In this document: positions 1 through 4,828 of the stretch, in pieces
Layout: the number at the start of each line of letters is the position of its first letter
How positions within the stretch are numbered: the first letter of the stretch is position 1
Assembly (NCBI GenBank): GCA_034717835.1
Contig: JAYELZ010000017.1
Span: 1-6,634 of the forward strand
DNA: 6,634 nt
Direction: 5' to 3'
Source: G713 sp034717835
Lineage (GTDB): Bacteria > Chloroflexota > Anaerolineae > B4-G1 > SLSP01
Translations under genes and position numbers: made by a program
The notes under the pieces: generated by a model
Seen by the model: only the letters and a program-made list of their open reading frames with translations
Database searches by the model: none
What the model was told of the DNA's origin: nothing

Positions 1-228
1 CTGCGCAACCGATTAAGTGACAGTATATTTATCCAGGCAGGCAAAGCGTCCGGTGAACCTGCCCTGCATTTCTTCCATATAGAGCACGGGGATTCGGTTC
101 AGGAAAAGGGGGTTCAAGCGGCAGATGCTGTGGTCTGGAGCCTGGGCCAAAAGTACGAGCGCGGGGACGACGAGCTGTACAATATCATCAAAGGTAAGAT
201 CGTTGTGGAAGATGTTCTGGGGAAATAG
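1..228 (+). CDS. C-terminal fragment of a DUF3800-like protein (5' end outside the window)
   Basis: Frame 1 is open from the first base to a TAG at 226-228, giving 75 residues with no start in view, so the gene begins upstream of the window. The visible part reads like the end of a DUF3800 protein: a His-Ile-Glu-His-Gly-Asp-Ser stretch, then VQAADAVVWSLGQKYERGDD, then ELYNIIKGKI. The gLQ-AD-aliphatic motif followed by a helix with a KYE-type end and an acidic residue is what I associate with the DUF3800 C-terminus. Proteins of this family are uncharacterised and often lie in mobile or defence-rich neighbourhoods; nothing of that kind is visible here. The antisense 82-codon frame over the same bases is a shadow. 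Coding status is fairly sure; the family name is from memory of the motif. Frame 3 stays open beyond the stop to 356, which may point to a frameshift (see findings). Confidence 0.68.
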   Translation: MRNRLSDSIFIQAGKASGEPALHFFHIEHGDSVQEKGVQAADAVVWSLGQKYERGDDELYNIIKGKIVVEDVLGK

Positions 229-387
229 AAAAACGGGCTCTCCCTGGGGGCCGATTCTCACCGTTCACACTCAAGGTGGGGCCTGGTAGCCCGACGGAGT
301 ATCACGTGCTTACACACGAGCAGCCTGATCCAGGACTTACGAGTCCCGTTTTCTAATTACATTATACGAACTATTACCTTTTTTGTC

Positions 388-487
388 AAGGAGTCCCCAT
401 GTAGGATTCCACATCAACGATGACGAAAATAACGTTCCAACGTTAGTAACTTTTAACCTGTAACGTATTTTCAGAGGAGCAGTTTCC
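388..487 (+). repeat. Leader of the dehydratase gene, copy 1 of a duplicated leader
   Basis: This 100-base stretch just before the leuD-like start resembles the stretch before the dehydrogenase gene (1159-1201 joined to 1313-1402). Shared blocks in order are AAGGAGTC (388-395 and 1159-1166), ACA-x-CAACGA-xx-ACGAAA-x-TAACG across the insertion point of the second copy, TTAGTAACTTTTAAC, and TTTTCA followed by the ribosome binding site. The second copy has 16, 7 and 2 extra bases, the first two being whole 8- and 7-base repeat units. The ribosome binding site of this gene is AGAGGAG at 473-479, eight bases before the ATG. AAGGAG at 388-393 lies close to an ATG at 399 followed at once by TAG, so it is a mimic rather than a start. 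I see no convincing promoter hexamers. The block may carry regulation or may simply be a repeat. Confidence 0.6.
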
Positions 488-988
488 ATGAAAACCAAGA
501 TCACCGGTCGTGTGTGGAAATATGGCGATGATGTGAACACCGACGTCATCTTCGCAGGCAAGTACACGTACAGCATCTCCGATCCGGCGGAGATGGCGCA
601 ACACGCGCTGGAGGACCTGGACCCGACTTTCGCGCAGCGCGTGCGGCCCGGCGACATCATCGTGGCGGGGAAGAATTGGGGCTGCGGCAGTTCCCGCGAG
701 CAGGCTGTGATCTGCCTCAAGCAAGCCGGCGTCGCCGCGATTGTGGCGCGCAGTTTCGCGCGGATCTACTTCCGCAACTGCATCAACCACGCGCTGCCCA
801 TCGTCACCTGTGACGCGGTAGCTGGCGTGGAGTCCGGGGAGGAGCTCACTATTGATTTCGCTGCAGGGACGGTCACGACCCCCGGCGGCGTGTACACTTT
901 TCCGCCGTTCTCTCCGGAGGTACTGGAAATACTGGAAGATGGCGGGTTGATCCCCCACGCACGGAAACAGTTGGGGCTTGGCGAATGA
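488..988 (+). CDS. leuD: 3-isopropylmalate dehydratase small subunit-like protein (LeuD/HacB/DmdB family)
   Basis: The 166-residue product is the swivel-domain small subunit of an aconitase-superfamily dehydratase. It would pair with an iron-sulphur large subunit, not in this window, to isomerise 2-isopropylmalate to 3-isopropylmalate in leucine synthesis. Its length fits the short LeuD class. The signature GKNWGCGSSREQA is at residues 61-73, followed by the conserved SFARIYFRNCINHALP at 89-104. The N-terminus has the usual DVNTDVI (15-21), leading into the substrate-selecting loop KYTYSISDP at about 25-33. That loop is not the typical YLNTSDP or YLRTTDP, so specificity for isopropylmalate over homoaconitate or dimethylmalate is not proven. 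The start is supported by AGAGGAG eight bases upstream. The stop codon lies in the first unit of an 8-base tandem array. The next gene in the same direction is an isopropylmalate/isocitrate dehydrogenase homologue with a related leader. Confidence 0.9.
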   Translation: MKTKITGRVWKYGDDVNTDVIFAGKYTYSISDPAEMAQHALEDLDPTFAQRVRPGDIIVAGKNWGCGSSREQAVICLKQAGVAAIVARSFARIYFRNCINHALPIVTCDAVAGVESGEELTIDFAAGTVTTPGGVYTFPPFSPEVLEILEDGGLIPHARKQLGLGE

Positions 989-1115
989 GTGAGAAAGCGA
1001 AAAGGCGAAATGTAGGGGGAATCCTCTGTGGTTCCCCAAAGCGAGGAGGCGAGAAAGCGAAAAAGCGAGAAGGAGAGGAAACGAGAAAGCGAAAAAGCGA
1101 GTGAGCGAGAAGGCG
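981..1115 (+). repeat. 8-base-period purine-rich tandem array, interrupted by a hairpin
   Basis: Degenerate octamers related to GCGAGAAA run in perfect 8-base phase in two blocks. Block one is 981-1012 (gcgaatga, gtgagaaa, gcgaaaag, gcgaaatg) and block two is 1041-1112 (nine units, from gcgaggag to gcgagaag, plus a final gcg). The 28 bases between them hold the REP-like hairpin at 1012-1037. The first unit contains the last Glu codon and the stop of the leuD-like gene, so the array begins inside coding sequence. Being free of C-G-rich stems, the array itself has no obvious fold. Antisense reading frames across it give repetitive Phe/Ser/Leu-rich strings that are not real proteins. Short tandem repeats of 7-8 bases are known in some cyanobacterial and other genomes; function unknown. 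Confidence 0.75.
1012..1037 (+). repeat. REP-like palindrome with GTAG foot
   Basis: GTAG at 1012-1015 is followed directly by an imperfect palindrome: GGGGAATCC (1016-1024), loop TCTGT, GGTTCCCC (1030-1037), eight pairs with one bulged T. A GTAG tetranucleotide at the foot of a hairpin is the hallmark of REP sequences mobilised by TnpA_REP (RAYT) transposases in other bacteria. No such transposase gene is in the window. It sits between two blocks of an 8-base tandem array and could also act as a weak transcription-stop or mRNA-protecting hairpin after leuD. It has no T tract, so a simple intrinsic terminator is unlikely. Confidence 0.5.
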
Positions 1116-1125
1116 TTTGTTATGC

Positions 1126-1146
1126 AATACACAATACGCAATAGAA
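1126..1146 (+). repeat. Short 7-base tandem repeat (AATACRC-like)
   Basis: Three consecutive heptamers, aatacac, aatacgc and aatagaa, lie between the 8-base array and the second leader copy. They are a minor feature on their own but belong to the pattern of short-period repeats seen in the intergenic parts of this window. An ATG at 1122 opens a 40-codon frame across this stretch, for which I see no ribosome binding site and no recognisable protein. Confidence 0.45.
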
Positions 1147-1158
1147 TTCGTAAAACCA

Positions 1159-1402
1159 AAGGAGTCACCGTATACCTTTGGTACACCAACGACAACGAAA
1201 GGTATCTTCTAAATATTTGGGGGGAGCTCGGGCCGGTCTCCTGACCGTGCCCGTCTGTGGCTCGGTCGGAGACCGGTCACAGCTTACTTGCCCCTATTTT
1301 TTGAGAAGATACAACGAAAGTAACGTTCCAACGTTTGAACGTTTCAACGTTAGTAACTTTTAACTTGCAACTTGCAACGTTTATTTTCAAAGGAGATGTT
1401 CG
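1159..1402 (+). repeat. Leader of the dehydrogenase gene, copy 2 of the duplicated leader, interrupted by an insertion
   Basis: Bases 1159-1201 joined to 1313-1402 line up with the leuD leader at 388-487, and the 111 bases in between have no counterpart there. The downstream part contains AACGTT-rich 7-8-base repeats (around 1321-1350 and 1362-1381) with more units than in copy 1. The ribosome binding site AAAGGAG (1389-1395) is seven bases from the ATG at 1403. An ATG at 1396 abuts the ribosome binding site and is in another frame, so it is not the start. No clear promoter hexamers are visible, so whether this stretch drives its own transcript is unknown. Confidence 0.58.
1202..1312. mobile_element. 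111-base MITE-like palindromic element with 8-base target duplication
   Basis: The element starts with GTATCTTCT (1202-1210) and ends with its exact reverse complement AGAAGATAC (1304-1312). Further in, an A/T-rich partly paired segment, a GGGG/CCCC pairing, and a long inner stem (CCGGTCTCCTGACCG at 1233-1247 against CGGTCGGAGACCGG at 1263-1276, one bulge) make the whole piece an imperfect hairpin. The same 8 bases, aacgaaag, directly border it on both sides (1194-1201 and 1313-1320), as expected for a target-site duplication. The related leader of the leuD-like gene runs through the equivalent point without interruption. It has no coding capacity and would need a transposase supplied elsewhere. 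The transposase family cannot be named from this alone; several IS families make 8-base duplications. Confidence 0.6.
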
Positions 1403-2091
1403 ATGGCGAAATATAAAATAGCTTTAATGCCCGGAGATGGTATCGGTAAGGATGTGATGGATGCAGCAAAGATCGTGCTCGAGAAGCTCGCGTTAGATGC
1501 GGAGTACGTCCACGCCGACATCGGGTGGGAATTCTGGTGCGCGGAGGGGGAACCATTGCCCGCCCGCACGCTCAAGATGCTCAAGACCTGTGATTGCGCG
1601 CTCTTTGCGGCGATCACTTCTAAGCCTAAGGAAGAGGCGGAGGCGGAGTTGATTCCTGAATTGCAGGGACAGGGTTTAATCTATCACAGTCCCATTGTAC
1701 GCCTGCGCCAATACTTTGATCTCTATACCAACCTGCGACCCTGCAAAGCGTTTGCGGGCAATCAACTCAACTACCGGGACGACATTGACCTGGTCGTTTT
1801 CCGTGAGAATACCGAGGGTCTTTACGCCGGCGTAGAATTTCACCCCTTGCCGGAAGGGGTGCGGGCGGCACTGAAGGCGCATAATCCCCGCATGGCAAAC
1901 TTCGATGCTGTGCCGGCGGAGGATATCGCGCTCTCGGCCCGCATCTTCACCCGCAAAGGCTGCCGGCGCATTGTGCGCCGGGCCTTCGAGTACGCCGATC
2001 AGCATGGCTACCCCACCGTGACCATCGTTGAGAAACCCAATGTGATTCGTGAAACCTCCGGTTTGATGGTGCGTGAGGCGCGGAAGATCTC
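1403..2091 (+). CDS. Isopropylmalate/isocitrate dehydrogenase-family protein (LeuB-like), N-terminal part up to the assembly gap
   Basis: Encodes residues 1-229 of a protein that, once the duplicated contig end is removed, has 372 residues, close to the usual size of this NAD(P)-dependent beta-decarboxylating dehydrogenase family. Visible motifs: ALMPGDGIGKDV near the N-terminus, SPIVRLRQYFDLYTNLRP at 96-113 with the substrate-contacting Ser and Arg residues, VVFRENTEGLYAG at 131-143 with the family's catalytic Tyr141, and VEKPNVIRETSG at 209-220 with the catalytic Lys211. The product would oxidise and decarboxylate a 2-hydroxyacid, most simply 3-isopropylmalate in leucine synthesis given the leuD-like neighbour. 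AAAGGAG seven bases upstream fixes the start. The frame is cut at 2092 by Ns; reading on through the gap enters a wrong frame, so the apparent continuation to 2248 is false. Confidence 0.9.
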
Positions 2092-2318
2092 NNNNNNNNN
2101 NNNNNNNNNNNNNNNNNNNNNNNNNNNNNNNNNNNNNNNNNNNNNNNNNNNNNNNNNNNNNNNNNNNNNNNNNNNNNNNNNNNNNNNNNNNGGCGCATTG
2201 TGCGCCGGGCCTTCGAGTACGCCGATCAGCATGGCTACCCCACCGTGACCATCGTTGAGAAACCCAATGTGATTCGTGAAACCTCCGGTTTGATGGTGCG
2301 TGAGGCGCGGAAGATCTC
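1965..2318 (+). other. 100-N scaffold gap flanked by an exact 127-base duplicate (assembly artefact)
   Basis: Bases 1965-2091 and 2192-2318 are identical over all 127 positions, separated by exactly 100 Ns (2092-2191). Both copies encode the same stretch of the dehydrogenase, around residues 188-229. Deleting 227 bases, one copy plus the Ns, puts the two halves in one frame and yields a protein of normal family length with no motif lost or repeated. An exact overlap of 127 equals a commonly used largest k-mer in de Bruijn assemblers, and 100 Ns is the usual placeholder for an unknown gap. A true tandem duplication inside the gene would break the reading frame as the sequence now stands. Confidence 0.92.
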
Positions 2319-2748
2319 AGCGGAATACCCTCACATTGATCTCTGGGAGACCAATATTGACGCGATGGTGATGTGGCTGGTCAAGAATCCTGATGACTAC
2401 GGCGTTTTAGTCTCCAGTAACATGTTCGGTGACATTATCTCCGACCTGGCAGCGCAGCTGGTGGGCGGACTGGGGTTCGCTTCCAGCGGCAACATCGGGG
2501 ATGAGCTGGCCGTCTTCGAGCCGACGCACGGCTCAGCGCCGAAGTACGCCGGCATGTACAAGGTCAATCCGATGGCGATGTTGCTCGCCATCAAACTGAT
2601 GTTGGACTGGCTGGGGGAACCTGAACAGGCCGCGACTTTGGAACAGGCTATCGCTGAAGTCATCGCCGAAGGGAAAGTATGCACCTACGATATGAAGGGT
2701 AACGCGAGCACGTTGGATGTGGCGCGCGCCGTGGCGAAAAAGCTATAG
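2192..2748 (+). CDS. Isopropylmalate/isocitrate dehydrogenase-family protein (LeuB-like), C-terminal part after the assembly gap
   Basis: Continuation of the gene that starts at 1403. Bases 2192-2318 repeat codons already present before the gap; new sequence begins at 2319 and supplies residues 230-372, ending with TAG at 2746-2748. Motifs include TNIDAM (241-246) with the metal/substrate Asp, SSNMFGDIISDLAAQ (262-276) with metal-binding Asp268 and Asp272, and FEPTHGSAPKYAG (296-308), the cofactor-binding loop. The Lys305-Tyr306 pair in that loop matches the Lys-Tyr that selects NADP in Escherichia coli isocitrate dehydrogenase; LeuB enzymes usually have Asp-Ile there. Substrate and cofactor are therefore uncertain: isopropylmalate from context, isocitrate or homoisocitrate as alternatives. 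An internal GTG at 2200 is not a real start. A strong hairpin follows 33 bases after the stop. Confidence 0.9.
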
Positions 2749-2757
2749 GAAGTTAAG

Positions 2758-2778
2758 AGTCGAAAGTCGAAAGTCAAA
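2758..2778 (+). repeat. 7-base tandem repeat (AGTCGAA)
   Basis: Three heptamers, agtcgaa, agtcgaa and agtcaaa, lie between the dehydrogenase stop codon and the terminator hairpin. On the - strand they form a T-containing tract directly after the hairpin, which might help termination from that side. Otherwise they are one more member of the short-period repeats found in this window. Confidence 0.5.
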
Positions 2779-2781
2779 GAC

Positions 2782-2819
2782 GGAACCCGCCGCGACCTGA
2801 AAAGATCGCGGCGGGTTCC
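2782..2819. terminator. Strong hairpin between convergent genes, probable bidirectional terminator
   Basis: GGAACCCGCCGCGA (2782-2795) and TCGCGGCGGGTTCC (2806-2819) are perfect reverse complements: a 14-pair GC-rich stem with a 10-base loop. It lies after the + strand dehydrogenase and downstream of the - strand permease, where a shared terminator is expected. There is no real T run on the + side (CTGTTGAAT). On the - side the bases after the stem read GTCTTTGACTTTCG, moderately T-rich. Termination is likely but its direction is not certain. Confidence 0.75.
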
Positions 2820-2865
2820 CTGTTGAATCAAGAGGTTTGCAGATCTAGGCTATCTTCGTCATCAG

Positions 2866-2888
2866 AGCTGTGGCCGGTCTCCCGACCG
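2866..2888 (-). repeat. Dispersed palindromic repeat unit related to the arms of the 1202-1312 element
   Basis: Read on the - strand this unit is CGGTC-GGGA-GACCG followed by GCCACAGCT. It matches the right arm of the MITE-like element (1263-1284) apart from one missing G and one C/T change. The CGGTC/GACCG stem with a four-base GGGA loop is a small hairpin. A separate TACCCA/TGGGTA inverted repeat with a 7-base loop lies beside it at 2892-2910, some 20 bases after the stop of the - strand permease. Neither has a T tract, so calling them terminators would go too far. Confidence 0.5.
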
Positions 2889-2930
2889 CGCTACCCACCA
2901 ACGCTGGGTATGGAGTTACTTGACAGAACA

Positions 2931-3818
2931 CTAACCATTTATGGCGCCGGCAGTTAATCCTCTGACCAATTGCCGCTGGAAGACGAAGGCCAAGATCAAC
3001 GGAGGGAGCGCGGCTAACACTCCACCGGCGGCCACCGCGGCCGGGGATTGGTAGTATTGGCTGCTCCCCACCACGAAGACAAAATAAGGTAAAGTGAACG
3101 CGTTCGCCGTGCGACTGAAGATTAACGCTAAGAGGAATTCATCCCAGGCCAAGAGAAAGGCCAATAACGCTGTCGTTGCCAATCCCGGCAAGGAGAGTGG
3201 GAGAATAATAAATGCCAACGCTTGCAAACGTGAGCAGCCATCCATCATCGCAGCTTCTTCTAATTCTTTAGGGATGGTTGCGAAGTACCCGCGCATAATC
3301 CAGACTACCAATCCGATGATGAAGGAAGTGTAGAGCGCAATTAGATTGCGCTTGGTATCAAATAAGGGGAAGATGGGGTCAATGTAGTTGACGATGATGA
3401 CATAAAAGGGGATGACCAGCGCGATAGTCGGCAAGAGGCGGGTCGCTAGCATCATCAGGGTTAGCCCATTTTTGGTGGGGAAACGGAAACTAGCCAGCGC
3501 ATAGGCTGCCAATATGCCAAAAAACAGGCAGAGTAGCGTGGTGCTCCCGGCGACGGTGATGGAGTTGCGCAGCGCCGCGAGGAAGAGCTCGCCGGTGGGA
3601 TTGCTGGTGTCGAACATGGCTTGGTAATGTTCAAAGGTCGGTGCTTGCGGCAGCCACTGGATGGGAATCTGATTGAGTTTAGCCTGGGTGGAAATGCTAG
3701 TGATGAAGAGCCAGGCGAAGGGGCCTAGTGTCCAGGCCAGGAGCAAGAATACCAGGCCGTACAATCCTATTCTAGAGAGTATTTTGCGGTAATTTCTAGT
3801 TTGATGATTAGGGGTCAT
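2931..3818 (-). CDS. Carbohydrate ABC transporter permease (MalG-like, CUT1 type)
   Basis: The 295-residue product is an inner-membrane permease subunit of a sugar importer. About six hydrophobic segments are visible, near residues 18-40, 86-110, 118-143, 158-176, 206-232 and 262-281. The cytoplasmic EAA loop that docks on the ATPase is LEEAAMMDGCSRLQALAFI at 187-205, followed by the ILPLSLPG ending typical of the MalG side of the family. The length is normal. The start overlaps the stop of the preceding permease gene by four bases (ATGA), and GGAGGAGAG lies just upstream, so the two permeases are translationally coupled. It would form a heterodimer channel with that permease. The substrate cannot be read from the sequence. 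It is the last gene of the - strand operon and faces the dehydrogenase gene tail to tail. Confidence 0.93.
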   Translation of the reverse strand: MTPNHQTRNYRKILSRIGLYGLVFLLLAWTLGPFAWLFITSISTQAKLNQIPIQWLPQAPTFEHYQAMFDTSNPTGELFLAALRNSITVAGSTTLLCLFFGILAAYALASFRFPTKNGLTLMMLATRLLPTIALVIPFYVIIVNYIDPIFPLFDTKRNLIALYTSFIIGLVVWIMRGYFATIPKELEEAAMMDGCSRLQALAFIILPLSLPGLATTALLAFLLAWDEFLLALIFSRTANAFTLPYFVFVVGSSQYYQSPAAVAAGGVLAALPPLILAFVFQRQLVRGLTAGAING

Positions 3819-4801
3819 TCCCTCTCCTCCAAGTTAATAAGGTGGATGTAACCATTGGCTAAGAGCAGGACGAGCAGGCCAATGAGGAAGGCAATGGCGG
3901 ATCCTTTGCCGAAGTTCCCAAAGACAAAGGACTGTTGGAAGGTGGTTACTCCCAATACCGGGATAGTGTAGGCCATCAGGATATAGATGATATCGAAGAC
4001 GCGGAAGAGTTCCATGGTGCGATAAACTAACACTATCAAAATGATGGGGCGCAAGAGCGGCAGTGTGATCAGCCAGAAGCGTTGCCAAGCGTTAGCGCCA
4101 TCTACCTTGGCCGCTCTGTAGAGATCAAGGGGAATAGCTTGCAATCCCGCTAAGAGCAGGAGCGCTACCACGGGCAAGGTCTTCCAGGTATCGCCCACGA
4201 TAATCCATGTCAGCCCGCGCGTGATGCCCAGCCAGGAAGTGAGTTCGCCGAGCAGCGGCGCGTTCTGGAAGAGGGGTATCGGGGCTAGATAGTTGATCGT
4301 CTGCTCCGGGCCTAAGAGATGCAAAGTCTGGAGCAGCCCATTGAGCGCGCCGTAAGCGTGCGGCTCAAAGATCAATCCCCACATGCGCGCATTGACGACG
4401 GTGGGTACGGCCCAGGGAAGAATTAGTAGGGTGCGTACCACCCCGCGTCCCCAGAATTCCTCGTTCAAGAGCAGTGCGACCATTATCCCCAATACCAATT
4501 CGATGATCAGCGAGGCGACGGTGAAATAGAGTGTGGTGCGCACCGAGTACCAAAAATCGGGCGAGGAGAGGAAGTAGAAATAGTTTTTCAGACCTCTGAA
4601 CTCGGTTACTAAGCCTCCTTGACCGCCGACGACTAGTACTTCGGCCCGGTTGAAGCTGAGGTAGAGAGCGTAGAGCAACGGAATTAAGACTATCAGGAAG
4701 GTAATCAGAAAGGCCGGTGTGACTAAGGCCAGCGCGAATTTCTCTTCGCTGGCGTGGATGCTTAGCCGTGTTGCATTGGGTTTAGCGTCTCTTTTTTTCA
4801 T
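3815..4801 (-). CDS. Sugar ABC transporter permease (MalF/UgpA-like, CUT1 type)
   Basis: The 328-residue membrane protein is the first of the two permease subunits. A charged N-terminus is followed by a first membrane helix at about 21-47, then further hydrophobic segments near 88-113, 122-144, 197-220, 251-280 and 300-320. The EAA loop is YRAAKVDGANAWQRFWLITLPLLRP at about 228-252 (split in reading: YRAAKVDGA, then WQRFWLITLP), which contacts the ATPase. The stretch from 145 to 197, between the third and fourth helices, looks longer than in typical UgpA-type permeases and probably forms an extended outer loop. The gene starts 27 bases after the binding-protein gene; no strong Shine-Dalgarno sequence precedes the ATG. 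It overlaps the next permease by four bases. Sugar or polyol import is the likely job, substrate unknown. Confidence 0.92.
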   Translation of the reverse strand: MKKRDAKPNATRLSIHASEEKFALALVTPAFLITFLIVLIPLLYALYLSFNRAEVLVVGGQGGLVTEFRGLKNYFYFLSSPDFWYSVRTTLYFTVASLIIELVLGIMVALLLNEEFWGRGVVRTLLILPWAVPTVVNARMWGLIFEPHAYGALNGLLQTLHLLGPEQTINYLAPIPLFQNAPLLGELTSWLGITRGLTWIIVGDTWKTLPVVALLLLAGLQAIPLDLYRAAKVDGANAWQRFWLITLPLLRPIILIVLVYRTMELFRVFDIIYILMAYTIPVLGVTTFQQSFVFGNFGKGSAIAFLIGLLVLLLANGYIHLINLEERE

Positions 4802-4828
4802 AGGATTTACTTTAGCCTAGCTGCGTAG

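Noticed and set aside
13..261. 82-codon antisense frame at the left edge
   Set aside because: The + strand frame over the same bases carries the DUF3800-like motif, so this is its shadow.
335..366. Possible promoter for leuD (TTACGA, 17 bases, CATTAT)
   Set aside because: Only three and four of six matches to the -35 and -10 consensus; too weak to annotate.
981..1115. CRISPR array
   Set aside because: Units are 8 bases long and contiguous with no spacers; it is a short tandem repeat.
443..1195. Antisense 250-codon frame opposite the leuD-like gene, with repetitive Phe/Ser/Leu-rich end
   Set aside because: It lies opposite a clear enzyme gene, and its repetitive part is only the 8-base array read on the other strand. 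No ribosome binding site or protein family is recognisable.
1122..1244. 40-codon frame on the + strand starting at ATG 1122
   Set aside because: It runs through a heptamer repeat, the leader repeat and the left arm of the palindromic element; there is no ribosome binding site and no family resemblance.
1178..1363. 61-codon + strand frame between the two enzyme genes
   Set aside because: It spans the whole MITE-like element and the AACGTT repeats; composition and context are those of non-coding repeats.
1965..2318. Genuine tandem duplication inside the dehydrogenase gene
   Set aside because: The identity is exact, the length is 127, the gap is exactly 100 Ns, and the frame is only restored when one copy is removed; an assembly artefact explains all of this.
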